A stretch of DNA of 64,000 nucleotides, taken from NCBI RefSeq assembly GCF_020921035.1, contig NC_063151.1:2356001-2420000 (forward strand), in the 5' to 3' direction. The notes beneath the pieces were generated by a model that did not search any database, was not told where the DNA came from, and was given only the letters and a program-made list of their open reading frames with translations. This DNA comes from Rhodamnia argentea (taxonomy: Eukaryota; Streptophyta; Magnoliopsida; Myrtales; Myrtaceae). The stretch's first letter is position 1, and each line of letters opens with the position of its first letter. Positions 38,401 through 51,189 of the stretch are shown here, piece by piece. Position numbers and translations under genes: made by a program.

Positions 38401-41400
38401 CATTAGTTTTGCTTTTACTGAGAACTTTCTGAATTATTATTTGTTTTCTCCTTTGGAGTTAAGAAGCGTCAGAGGTTGGAGTATGCAGAAGCATCTGGGG
38501 ATTTCACAAAATGTCTAGCCCTTGATAATAGTACATGTCCGATAGTCTAAACTAACCCAAAAGCTGAATTTATACCCTCAAAATCCAAATATTAACCCAA
38601 CTATTCTATAGATTCAGTTGTACTAAACAAATGCTTTTTATAAATCCTTACACAATCAGCAAAATAAGCTTTGTAAACAAGTGACGGTTCTTACTGGCTT
38701 GGAAGTGTCCTCTAACATGGGTTATATTTTAAAATGGCATGTCGCTACCTGGCCACATGAAGTTCTGCTGAAGTCGTACTTTTTTTGTTTTTGGGCTGTA
38801 TCTTAAGTCTCAATACTATGCTTGCTTTATCTCACAATACTTGAAAGCCTCTATGAGTAATAATAAACTGATTGTTGGCGGTGCTTGTGCCAGTGAATAA
38901 TGGAAGTACAAATGATTCTGAGAAGGAGGGCACACGGCATTTTATGGTGAATGTTATTGAACCGCAGTTTAATCTACACTCGGAAGAAGCCAATGTAAGT
39001 TCTGAATAGAATTCCTATCATCAGAAACATCACTTGAATATGGATTTTAATCCTGTCAATAGTATTTCTGCTGAATCTTTTTTTTTTCCTTGCCTTATCC
39101 TTTTCTTCACAAAGAACTTTTCATTGGATGTACCATTTGTTTGTTACTCTGTTTGGGCATCTCTATATGTATGTTATGCCTGCAATTCGAATTTCTTTTT
39201 GCATGGACCGTCATGATTAATGATCTGGTCAACACATCAGAGAATGTCACGGAAAGAGTCAAAATCGCTTGAATCGTGTCTTTCAGTGAGAATAATCAAA
39301 ACTTAAATGAACTGATGGAGTGCTTTTGAAGGCAGAGTCAGTGATACATGCGAAGGAGAGTCTTTACAGAGATTACCCCCCTTGAAAATTGTATGGCATG
39401 TAACTAACACTTCTATTTGTCTTTACAGAGATTACCCTCCTTGAAAATTGTATGGCATGTAACTAACACTTCTCAGTGTAGAACGCATCCCTGAAACAGT
39501 TTACTGTTTCTGATTTCTTAAATATATTAGTGTGCGTGCATGCTTGCATGGGGTGTGTTTGTGTGTATAGGTGTCTAATGATATGTGAATGGAGCTCAAT
39601 GAACTCATTAAGTAATCTAAGAAAATAGAGTAGGAGAAACTTTCCTTGGAATGGTTCTCATGATATGATGCTATGATTCATACCTAATCAGGGTAGGTTT
39701 CTGCTTGCTGCCGTTAGCGGCCGTGTTTTGGCGCGATCCTTTCATTCTGTTCTCCATCTCGGACATGAAATTATTGAACAAGCACTTGGATCTGGAAAGA
39801 TAAATGTTCCAGAATCTCAACCTGAAATGACATGGAAACGCATGGAGCTCTCTGTCATGTTGGAGAGAGTCCAAGCTCATGTTGCACCCACTGATGTTGA
39901 TCCTGGGGCTGGACTTCAGTGGCTCCCAAAAATTCTAAAAAGCTCAGCTAAAGTGAAGCGCACTGGTGCTCTACTTGAAAGAGTTTTTCTGCCATGTGAT
40001 ATGTATTTCCGCTATACAAGGCACAAAGGTGGGACTCCAGATTTGAAGGTGACAAAGCTCTCTACTTGTCCAGGAATGCACATGATCTGGTGTTTGCATA
40101 TCTTCAGGAATGCTTATGATTTTTTGATGTTCAAACTTTAGCAGAGGCTTTCATCTAGTCAACTGATAAGATCTCGCTTTTTTTTTTAATCCTCTGCTGC
40201 AGATGAAGCCCTTGAAAGAGCTTGCATTTAATTCTGATGATATAACGGCAACAATGACTTCTCGCCAATTTCAGGTTATGCTTGATGTGTTGACGAATCT
40301 TCTGTTTGCGCGTCTCCCCAAGTGAGGATTAGTTCCTATTTTTGAGCTTGATAATTTTTTTTACAATTTCTAGCTGAGGTAGGATACTGAATTCTGATCA
40401 TCATGTTCTTGTTAATCAGTGTATGAATTTCGATTGTTGCTAATATGTCCCTGGCATGAGCTCATGCATATTCTTTATGTTATTTGTTAGGCCTAAGTTG
40501 AGTTTTGCTGAAGGTTGAACATAAGGATATCTCTATTCCCTGGTCATCATAGTCCACATTTTAGCTTTTGTGGACTGACATGTAATATTGGGATAGACAG
40601 AAATGCAGATTATTTGTGCTACTATATTGGTTGCTTGCTTGTGTCAATTTTGAGCGGGAGTTACGTTACCTGTCAGGCCTCGGAAAAGTAGTCTGACATA
40701 CCCCATTGATGATGGCGATGAAGATGTTGAAGAGGAGGCAGATGAAGTGGTTCCTGATGGGGTGGAAGAAGTAGAACTTGCGAAAATCAGCCTGGAACAG
40801 AGAGAGTGGGACCAGAAGTTGCTTATTGATGACATTAGAAAATTGTCTTATAACGGTGAAACTTCAGGGGACCTACATCGGGAGAAAGAAGGTGAACTAT
40901 GGATGGTAAATGGTGGAAAGACTGATTTGGTGAGCATCCAAACATATAATATTCACTGAAATCCTTGTATAGTTTTCTGACTAAATGGCAACTATAAGAT
41001 TTTTGGCAAATATAAGGAGGATTAATTGGTTGTCGGCACTTCTCAAATAATTTGAAAACGATTTTGCACATTCATGGTTCTTAGATGGGCTTGATGTGAA
41101 TGTAGTCATGTGAGTGAATGAATAATAAAGAATTTCATTAAAAGAGAATCTAGTACATTACAAATGTCTTGTAAGGATATTGTTGCTTATGTTAATTCGT
41201 GACACCATTTCAATTGGGCAAAGGTAATTGGATTTGGGGTATAGAACTACTAGGGAGGGTTAGTTGTAAGAGAAAATTCCTTGTATATGGCGATCTCTAT
41301 AGTTAGTCACACAACACACACTTTTTATTGGACTTTTGTGCATTAATTAATTTATCGTTATGTTTTAGTGCTCTTGTGCAAATCACTTTTTAATATTTTT

Positions 41401-44400
41401 TTTTTGTGGTCACATGCATAGTTTTCTGATCTGTTGTCTCATATGTTCGCATTCCTATCTGAGGTGCCAGTCCGGTCATAGCAAGTCAAAATGTGACATG
41501 CAACTGTGATATGGAAGGGTGAATCCAGTAACATGTCCCTGTTATTGATTCATTAGTGCTAATAGTATTAGGCGGAATCTGTCCAGGAGGTTTCTGTCTG
41601 TGACTGTAACAATTGTCTTTTTCCTGAAGCAACTTAAGCCACTTCACTTAACCTGAACTTCTTAATAGAAATCTGGACATTAGATAAAGGCTTTCTGATA
41701 GTTATGTTAGTTGAATTTTCCCAAGGATTTGATTGGTCTTCTATAAAAATGGCTTCTGTTTGTATCTGTTCCTTTCTTTCTATGAATGGTTTTGATGTTA
41801 TTTGCAGCTTTTCCGGTTTTTATTTTTTATTTTTAAATTTTGGGTAATCTCTGCAATATGAATGATGCATTGTCTATGCATGCATTGCGCATGCTTTTAA
41901 TTTCGCCTTTGAATTGCTATTGATATTATGAAATTTTCTTTTTTTCTTTTGTGGTATTGCATCACAAAGCATACAAGCTTCATTATTGCAGGTTCAAGGA
42001 CTTCAGAGAGAGCTTTTAAATGCACAAAAGTTGAAGAAGGCAGCATCTTTAGCACTTAGGGCGGCTCTACAAAAGGCCGCCCAGTTACGACTAATGGAGA
42101 AGGAGAAGAATAAAAGTCCATCATATGCAATGCGTATATCTTTACAAATTAAAAAAGTGGTTTGGAGCATGCTTGTAGATGGTAAATCTTTTGCTGAGGC
42201 TGAGATAAATGACATGGTAAGTACTTCAAAGGATAGCGTATGGGTTTCGTTTCGTTTAATTATAGTCAGATTTATCTTTCACCTATGATGGAATTGCATC
42301 CTGTCACATCAAAGTGATCTCGTTCGTGATCAGCTATTGCATTTATGGAGTCATGGTTCTAGAGATGAAATATTCCATTTGATACTCATTTTCATTGGTT
42401 ATGTTTCCTTTTCTGGTTTTGTGAACTAGTAGTCAAAGAATACTACCTGAAAAGATGTAGGTGAGCATGTTCTCATGCTTTCACTTCTTTAGGTTAGATG
42501 ATGTGGTATTACATCCAGCACGTAGGTGGATCATAACCAATCCTACCTCATGGTTCATGGTTTGGGTATATGGTTTGTTTGCTATTCTGGTGGTTTTGCT
42601 GCTTCTGCTGCTTGGAACCGACAGTGCTTTTCTGCTATATTTCATGACTGAGTTGTGAGTACTCCATAAGCCTCGGCAGATCTTGTCAGCCTCAAATTGT
42701 ATAAATAGATCTTTCCTGCTGGACTTTTCTTGTGCTATTTAAAAATAAAGAAAGTAGCATGTTTTGGAAACGTAGTGTGTGGGATCATGCTTTAGTTGTG
42801 TAGCCTTTCGAAAGCTTCAACTGGAAATTAAAATGGATATTTCTTGGTTCCAGCATGATGGTGCCCAAAGGATTTTGTTAGCTTCGCTTCAATACAATTC
42901 CCTACTTTATTGATATCTCACTAGGTAGATTGGAGCAGCTGGAGCTCCCAATACTGTACTGTATGTGGATCTAGTGGAGCTTGAGGCAGTGGAGTCGAAG
43001 TGGCCATTTTTGGGGCCTGTTTGATTGGTTTCTTTAAGAGGGGTTTTTGGTAGGATAATGCTAGAAACACTAACACTCTTTAGACGTTGAAGACGAGATG
43101 AAACCATGGAGGGGGATTTTCTAGAGGAACAAGGCTGTAATGAGGCCTCACTTAACTCGTTAGACCAGGTGACTAACTGGAAGGGTTGCTCTTCTAGTTC
43201 TAGTTAAATATAGGTTTTATGAGAACATGAACAATAAGACTACATCTTAGTGAAAAGACTGGCACCAACATGCACTATGTGTGTTCATGACAGTATAATC
43301 ATCACTACATAAGTAATAATTTCGAGGCTTAAATCTAGAAAGTAGTGGATGGTGATTACTGAGGCAAGAGTTAAGTGGAAGTTTTCTCGAAGTAACATCT
43401 ATCTGAAAATTTAAAAAAAATATGGTGATAAAAGAAGGAGAGACACCAAAAATGGTCTGTCCCTTAATAATGAGAATAGATAAGTAGGTTGGCTACGTGA
43501 ATGAAAGGGTGTCTCCTAAATGCAGTGCTTTTGAGGATGCCAAGATTTGAGGCTCACTAGAGAGGGGAAAGAAAGAAAAGACGAGAGACTATTAATCGCT
43601 TTGACTAGGGGCTCTACTTATATTATTAAGACAACTTAATTCCTTAAATACATCATCTGAGATACTCAATACATATATGCTATCTGTAAATTTTATTTAC
43701 TAATCTGCATGATGTTTTTTTTTTGGTCTGACTAATCTGCATGATTAGAAGATGGGAGTTGTGGCTGGGCCCAGACCCCACCTCCTGCTCCCTTCGAGTT
43801 CATCGAAACTATAGAAGAGCAATGCAACACTCTCGTCAGGCCCAGAAGGTCCTGATGGTGCACTGGATCCCCCATACATTCCTCCTGTTGAAGAAAGATA
43901 GAATTGGGAAACGGCCTTTTGAATCTAATCCATGAAGAGAAACCCCAACTATTTAGTAATTACGGAAACTACCAAATAGGAGCAATTGCGTAAGCTATGC
44001 CTTACATGATAAATTGGATGTGGACACAGAACCGGATTTAAGTCAAAGATAAGAGTGTAAACTGAACCTTGCATGGTATAATCGGATTTAATATACATTA
44101 GATACGGATGAAACTGATTAAGTGTCCAAAGAGGCAAACAATATATGGAAAGTCAATACCTTTTCTTTCTCGTCTAATCGACTTAAGAATGCGTGAGTAC
44201 TCCACCACTGACAACAAGAGCTTAAATGGCATAACCACCATGATGCTCGCCTTTGGCCGCCTGACAGTGTTTGCTTCACTCTGGCGCGTACAAATGCCTG
44301 GAGAGTGGATAGTGGCTTTCCTCGTCGATGGCTCACTTCTGTTTGAAGGTTGTCCCACCTTGGATTACATTATTGAGAAGAGACTCATCTACTGAGGGCT

Positions 44401-47400
44401 AAAATGGGGAATTATTGTTTTGCTGTGCACGACTTGCCGTGGACACAAGAACGCAATTGGAGCATAACATGCTATCTTCAAACCATTAACTTCTCTTCTT
44501 TCGTTTTTTCCTTTGGGTTGTTTAATGTGAATTGAATGAAAAAATCGTCACTCAACTTTAATTGAGAACATGGCTGGTTCTTGAAGGGTGGAATGCAAGT
44601 TCAATTGAATGCGCTTGGATTGGAGTTTCTGTTCATCTGTTCTATCAACATTTTTGTAGATGTTATGGTGTGTATAAATTGCTGATCCGTCTGGCTTATG
44701 GATTTCCAGTTATCATCTGAAATTCTGTTGCCATATCTTTGTGGTCCCTCCATAAAGTAGATGTCAAATGCCTTAGATGCTAGACTAATTATTCAAAGCA
44801 TTGCCTATGCCATGTCAGTATCTGAAATAGCCAGGTTGAGCAACTGATGATCCTAGGGGCATTCATTTCTACTGACTCACTGTTGAGTTTGATCGTAGGA
44901 TGATTTTTGAAGACACATCCCTTAAAATTGCATGATATTGCTAGCAAAATCTCTTTATATATCTTGGTCTGAAACATTTAGGAGGATGATTTCTAACCAT
45001 CAAGTTTTCTCTTGCTCTTGCTATTTGTGCATTCATGGCTGGAACTCTTTTTTCACTGTCTTCTGAAAGAACTGACAATTTACTGGTGTTTGACTGATCA
45101 TTCCTTTTGAACATTGTCATGGAAGCTGTTGGAAAAGGTTTTTGCCTGTATTGTTTCTTTATGGTGTTGGGATCAACTTTCTTTCTTGTTTTTGCTTAAC
45201 TGATTAACTTTAGCTTGTAGGTGTGCTTTATACTATCACTCTGTAGGTTATCTGATGTAAACAAATTCTCTTGTATTCCCACTCCTGTATTGTATATTTA
45301 CTGATTATATGTATGCCATTTGCTATCTTTGGGTTAGGGTTTGTCTTTGGTTTTTGCTCCCCCGGCTCTTGTTTGTTGAGTTTTGCCTTTTGGCAGACCG
45401 AAGCTCTTGTTTACTATCTTTGAGTTATTCATATGATAATTGAGTGTGTATCTTGATATAATTATTCTGGCAGATTTATGATTTTGACCGGGACTACAAG
45501 GACGTCGGCGTTGCACGTTTTACAACAAAGTTCGTTGTTGTTAGGAACTGCCTGCCTGATGCCAAGTCCGATATGCTTTTATCTGCATGGAATCCTCCAC
45601 CTGAATGGGGAAAGTAAGTACTTTTACTGCTGATGCTTAGTCATGTTATGTTTTTAGTATTGCTTGTTGCTATTTTCGTCTCTGCATTTCTATAGCTGCA
45701 TAGCTTAAATGTAATAATTGGTCCAACGATGACATTTATTGCTATTGTGTTACGTCTTTAGTTTGTCTTTCTGGCTTTCTGAACGTGATCCTACTTCATG
45801 ATTCTGAAAATCTCCTTCGAATTAACTTATTCTATCTTGGTTGATCTTTCGGCAAATAATCGTCTATCCCTCTTGTCTTTTACCTATCACATAACAATAA
45901 CCATCATTGCTGTCAGCGCCGCCTATTCCACTCCTGACAGTGATAGTAGGAATATATTTGACTATATGTATGGGCGAGTCTTGCCTGCAAGACAACTAAT
46001 GTGTTTTTTATTTGTCTTGATGAACTAGTATCTTGATAGTGCTGCTGTTTTTACATCTCATATGGAATTCCTTTTTGGCACTTGGTGGACTCATCATTTT
46101 TGAGATGGTACGTCATGTGCGAGTGCGTGATAATTCAGTTCGGTCTTGGCTCCTCTCAGCATATACCGACCTGAATTGTTTGGCAACTACTTTAAGCAAT
46201 GAAAGTAGGAAATTTAGAGCAGTGGTTGCTTTAGATATTCTTCTAGTTCTCTTTTCGAGAGAGGGAGGGAGGGAGAGATAGAAGGAGGGAGAGATAGTTT
46301 CGTTTTCTTTGTGATTTTAGTTTTCCTTGTTATGAAATGAATCTTTTGGGTAGGACAGTATTCTAACTTTAGCACCATTTTGATAGGCTTTCTCCTACTC
46401 TATTATGTGTTACTTGGGCATCAAAACGAACTAGCATCTAATAATAGTGGTTCTAGTAAGATTAGACCGAAGAGAGTGTTTGACATCTCTCCAGTGAATT
46501 TTGTCTTCAGATATTTCCTTCATCATGCACAGGTTAGCTTGGGGCTGGTCCATCAATTGATTTGAAGTGTATGTGTTTCTATGTGTATTGCATTCTACGT
46601 TTAATCACGTGTCATCTTGGCATTGCCATGTGCTTAGTATTTGACTGCTTTTCAAATCTCTGTGCTTTATCTCTGCTTTTCTATTTTCCGATATTGTTCT
46701 TTTGCATTGTTAAGTGCTGTGTAATCTTTCTTCTGGTAGATCAGACAAGTTCATTGTAAAGTTTCTCTTGCTGCATTGGAAGAATTGTTGAATCTTTCGC
46801 TTTTTCCATCTTCAGAAAGGTCATGCTTCGGGTTGATGCAAAACAAGGAGCTCCCAAGGATGGGAATTCTCCTCTTGAACTTTTCCAGGTAATGCCGTTT
46901 ATTTCTATAGTCACTTCCAATTATAAAATAGTGGCTGCAGGAGCATATGCTTTTAAATCGTGTAGAGACATGTTGGGCTTGAATTGCAGATAAATTTCAG
47001 AAAATTGAAACTTGCACATACTATAGGAAGTTGAATTCATCATGACAGGTTATTTTGTTCAACCCATTTTCCGACATTGTAGGTAGAGATTTACCCCCTT
47101 AGGATCCATTTGACTGAGACAATGTACAGAATGATGTGGGAATATTTTTTCCCTGAAGAGGAACAGGATTCTCAACGACGACAGGTCAGATCAGACTGTG
47201 CTCTTCTACATTTGTGACAATTTTCCTTAGAGAAGTCCTTTTGTGATAGTTGTCAGCAAACCTTTACAAGGCTTGCAATTGATAGTTTACAATAATGCAG
47301 GAAGTCTGGAAGGTTTCAACTACTGTCAGCTCCAAAAGGGTGAAGAAAGGCTCCTCTCATGATGCGTCAACATCAAATGTTTCCTCAGCAAGAGAATCTG

Positions 47401-49665
47401 AAGTTCCTTATAAGTCTACTGTCCCTACAGTACCCTCAAATAGTCAGTCCTCTCCAGCAGATACACTGCAAGTGAGTTCCTCAATTATTTTATGTCTTTG
47501 GTGGGGAGCCTATGAATCATTATTATTTGGGCAACCAGTACATGATTGCTTCTACCAATTTTTGTTTGGCCAATTAGTACTTGATTGTTGCTCTTTTCTG
47601 GTTTCCTATAGTTACCTTATCATGGCATTAGTGGGAAACCTATCTGCAGAAGTACAGTTTGGGTAATCAGTACATTAGTTCTAGTAACTGGTATCTTTTT
47701 TGCACTGGATGATTGGTAGTCCTTCCTATCAGTTACCCATGTGATGTAGACCAATTTTGCTGCGTTTATCGTATTGATGGACTTTTTCTTTATGTAGAAC
47801 TGGCATCGAAATCAGAACTTACTCTCTTTTTCTGTTAATAACTCTTCAACTGGTTGAAGCTGTCTAAGGTGCAGAACTTCAAAGCAAACGTCGTCTGTGG
47901 TACTACCCCGGAATTGAGAAGGACATCCTCTTTTGACAGATCATGGGAAGAAAATGTTGCAGAATCTGTTGCCAATGAACTAGTTTTACAGCTTCAGTCT
48001 TCAGCCATTTCTTCCTTGAAGGGTGGGCCACTTGGTTTTGCCGAGCAACAAGATGAATCTTCTCGAAACAAACTCAAGGATTCAAGACCTGCCAAAGCTG
48101 GTCGGTCATCTCATGAAGAGAAGAAATTAGGAAAGTCACACAACGAGAAAAGATCTAGACCACGAAAGCTAATGGAATTTCACAATATCAAGATCAGTCA
48201 GGTTGCTCTTATCCATGCACAATAATGTTATTGCGATAGAACTGCAGCAACCTCATCACGTCTGAATTTTTTTTTTCTTTGACGTAGGTGGAGCTGTTGG
48301 TAACTTACGAAGGATCGAGATTTGTTGTGAATGATCTGAAGTTGCTCATGGATACATTTCACCGTGTGGAGTTTACTGGCACATGGAGAAGACTCTTCTC
48401 GCGAGTGAAGAAGCATATTATATGGGGAGTCCTGAAGTCCGTGACTGGGATGCAGGTATTGAAGAGTCACAATAAACAAATGTCCAAATTGAGTTGCCTT
48501 TAATTGCAACCTACACCACTAAATTGTGATATTTTTCCTTTGGTTGGAACTCATGCTAAAACTTTTAGACTTCAACATGGTTGACCGTGCTTTTTCCCAA
48601 TAAGCAATGTAGGATTTGTTTGTAGTGATATTAACTTTGATAAGTATGACCTGAGAAAAATTCAAGGGGACAGTGTTTCAGGATTTTCACCATTTGAGTT
48701 CTTCTCATGTATCAGGTGCTAAGCCTTCTCCATCATTTTCATCTTTACATTTCTTTTCTGCATGTATTGCGCAGGGTAAAAAATTCAAAGACAAAGCACA
48801 TAGCCAGAGAGAGCACAATGGGACTGGCGTTCCTGACAGCGATCTAAATTTTAGTGACAATGAAGGAGGTCTGGCTGAGAAGAATGAACAGAATCCTATA
48901 TCCTGGCCTAAGCGTACCAGTGACGGAGCAGGTGATGGTTTTGTTACTTCCATAAGAGGCCTTTTTAACACCCAACGTCGCAAGGCGAAGAAGTTTGTTC
49001 TACGGACAATGCGGGGTGAAGCAGAAAATGATGGTGAATGGAGTGAAAGTGATTTGGAGTTCTCTCCATTTGCTAGGCAGCTCACCATAACTAAAGCAAA
49101 GAGGCTCATTAGGCGACACACGAAGAAGTTCCGCGCCAGAGGGCAGAAAGGTTTGTGCTTTTCCTTTCTCAAGTTTGTCCTGATTATACCTTTGGCCTTC
49201 TATTCCCCTCTGCCTGAGAAGTCGAATAGGACCAGAAAAGAATAAGGTTTTGTGGAACTGTCAGCGAATCTATCTCCAGTTGAAGCCCGTAAAACTGTAT
49301 AAACGCATTGATATCCTCTCTCTCTCTAAGTGGCAGAAGTCCAAAAAAAGCTATAAAACTAAGATAAGCCAATACAAACTTCTAGCTCACTGACAATAGG
49401 TTGGCCATAATCTCTCTCTCTCTCTCTCTAGTTACTTTTGCAGTTACTACAATATCACTTGTTTAACTAGTTTAAGAGCATTGGTCCACTCACTTGCCAT
49501 GATCCGAATGCTTCAAAATTGATCTTGGGACTCATATATTGCTGCATTTTGTCAGGTTCATCTTCACAAGCAAGAGAATCCCTTCCGTCTTCTCCAAGGG
49601 AGACTACAGCGTTTGAGAGTGACTCATCCAATGGATCCTCTCCTTACGAGGATTTCCATGAATAG
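24895..49665 (+). CDS. SAB: SABRE/KINKY POLLEN-type bridge-like lipid-transfer protein; 23 exons, 2,642 aa
   Basis: Giant plant member of the BLTP2/Hobbit/Fmp27 family, needed for cell expansion, division-plane orientation and tip growth; family members span membrane contact sites. Exons: 24895-24968, 25640-25751, 26148-26420, 27227-27483, 27616-27820, 29694-29864, 29958-30035, 31428-31679, 32712-34817, 35675-37538, 38894-38994, 39692-40048, 40203-40321, 40677-40929, 41992-42216, 45474-45613, 46816-46888, 47083-47184, 47301-47471, 47860-48201, 48288-48455, 48775-49150, 49556-49665. The sum is 7,929 nt, in frame. Residues 8-25 are the N-terminal membrane anchor (FLFGFLLVSIVLWLLF). The GFWDK-type region is about 1360-1560 (LAWILKFWGMNY, FGVPRAVRSGNLSLDKVM). 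An acidic stretch is near 2000 and a coiled coil at 2075-2115. The conserved C-terminal region is about 2220-2490 (ETMYRMMWEYFFPEE, GTWRRLFSRVKKHIIWGVLK). The length matches Arabidopsis SABRE and KIP (about 2,600 aa). SABRE versus KIP cannot be settled without a tree. Confidence 0.94.
32398..32432 (+). repeat. CT microsatellite, 35 bases
   Basis: Uninterrupted CT dinucleotide run in intron 8 of the SABRE-type gene, about 280 bases before exon 9. Confidence 0.9.
39361..39473. repeat. 59-bp-period tandem duplication in a SABRE intron
   Basis: The 54 bases at 39361-39414 recur at 39420-39473, with a difference only in the C/T run of the word GATTACCCCCC (GATTACCCTCC in the second copy). Both copies begin TCTTTACAGAGATTACCC. 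This is a near-perfect direct duplication in intron 11. Confidence 0.9.
42217..45473. other. Largest SABRE intron (3.26 kb), probably carrying old insertion remnants
   Basis: No exon of the SABRE protein is missing between 42216 and 45474, since the flanking codons join directly. The middle part, about 43050-44400, differs in texture from other introns (mixed GC patches, several short open frames) and may be a retroelement fragment. No protein domain or long terminal repeat could be confirmed. The 15-base word ACTAATCTGCATGAT occurs at 43699 and 43731, flanking a T-run. Confidence 0.4.
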
Positions 49666-49902
49666 AAATGCATTATTTAGAGTACAGGAAGCCCTTGAAT
49701 CTTGCTCTCAACAGCAGAGAGATACCTGTCTGTGCATGACTAAGAAGAGCAAGTAAAAAATTTTGAATTGTGGCGGGTTATGACATTTTGAATTAGTTGT
49801 ATTTGTTTGTATATTGTTGTAGCTTCTTGTTAGGAAAGTATACGAGCTCGTTAATGAGCAAAGTTGTAAAATTTTGTATGTAAAGAATTAACATCATTGG
49901 AA

Positions 49903-49908
49903 ATAAAT
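49903..49908 (+). terminator. Poly(A) signal of the SABRE-type gene
   Basis: A canonical AATAAA, 238 bases after the stop codon, follows T/G-rich sequence (TTGTATTTGTTTGTATATTG) resembling a far-upstream polyadenylation element. Confidence 0.6.
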
Positions 49909-49918
49909 GAGAAGTCCC

Positions 49919-49941
49919 TCTCTCTCTCTCTCTCTCTCTCC
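49919..49941 (+). repeat. CT microsatellite, 23 bases
   Basis: Simple CT dinucleotide run just after the poly(A) signal of the SABRE-type gene. Confidence 0.85.
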
Positions 49942-50946
49942 TTATAGATAGACGACCGAGAATTTTACAGGTTTAGTACCATGGCAGAATGACCCAACTT
50001 GACAAGAGATGGCTTGCCATGACATGCTCTGAGGTCCTACCGACTCTGCAATTTCCTTCAAATCCTGACGCTTTTGCTTAGTCTGCATCAGGAGTTTGAT
50101 CTCCTGCTGCCTTTTTCCCCTAGACTAGGCAAAAACACAGGAAGGGTCTTTTGTTCAAAGTACGCCCTGCAAAATACTTTTCTTGTCACTAATTGGCTCT
50201 AGAACTGGTAAATTCAAGATGGCCTAGTGGTCCAATCTTGAGCTCCAGTGCAAAATTGCACATCAGTGACTAGTCACCAATCCACAAGTCGGTGTCGTTT
50301 GGCTGCAAGTCCTGCTTGTTCAGTCTCAGGTTGTTGGGTCGGTCTTAAGTTGCCTTTGTTTGATTGCAAGTAGCTAATTGTTTATCATAATCAGCCTCGT
50401 TTGGACTCTTTCTTGCGAACCTAAGTCAGCATTGATCTAGCCTTGGTCACAGTGAATTGGTCTTGGGTGGTCGTTCCCGATTGTTGCTAGTTAGTCCTTG
50501 AACAGTTTTTGGTCCAGAAATATCGTCAATTGATCCTGTAGCCGCCACTCGTTCTGTGAGATCATGATCGAAACCATTTAATCATGGGACATTGTCGATC
50601 AATACCTGGTGATTGCGAATACTACTTTAGAAACTAAAGCCAATCTGTGAAGCTTAAATTAGAGTTACAACCCAGAACATCAAATCAACATCCCTAAGTT
50701 TAAAAGGTAATCTGCATTTTCGATCATGTTCATATGAGATTTAAGCAAAGCAACGAGTAGCTAAGTTACTCTCAAAGCAAAGATGAAAAGCCAAACCTCC
50801 ATAGGAACTTCAATAGAGGAGCAATGCTTGCTGATTATGCAGACAAATACAAAAATTCAGAAATTCAGACGATCCATTCAGCAATGCCTCATTAGTATTG
50901 GCCAGCTAACGGTCCTGGTGCACCAAAAGAAGATCCATTCAGATTG

Positions 50947-51189
50947 AGGCTCGTTTGTTTCGTGGAAAATGAATGATTTAGAAAATAATTTTCTAAAAAT
51001 AATCTCTTGTATCGTTTTAAATAATTAATCAATGAAAAATATTATCATTATCAACAACAATTTATATCTAAATATGTTCATGAACGTTTGAAATATTTTT
51101 CATTGATTCATCTTTGTAAGCAATACGAGCGATCATCTTTACGAAAATGTTTTCCGAATTATTCATTTTTGGCAAAACAAACGTGCCCT
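50947..51189. mobile_element. MITE, about 243 bp
   Basis: The left end AGGCTCGTTTGTTTCGTGGA and the reverse complement of the right end AGGGCACGTTTGTTTTGCCA are imperfect terminal inverted repeats. Pairing continues inward with gaps (AAAATGAATGATT versus AAAATGAATAATT, then AATCAATGAAAAATATT in both arms). Ends with GxxCGTTTGTTT are typical of plant hAT-type MITEs. No coding capacity. No clear 8-bp target duplication. Confidence 0.65.

Larger units (their letters stand above)
49666..50946. other. SABRE 3' untranslated region and gene-free spacer
   Basis: An AATAAA poly(A) signal is at 49903-49908, about 240 bases after the stop codon, followed by a CT microsatellite. The rest of the stretch holds nothing I can identify. 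Confidence 0.55.

Noticed and set aside
42461..42658. A short hydrophobic open frame resembling a membrane protein
   Set aside because: It sits inside a SABRE intron with no splice sites or conserved partners. T-rich introns often give hydrophobic frames by chance.
48705..49172. A 155-codon minus-strand open frame
   Set aside because: Antisense shadow of SABRE exon 22.
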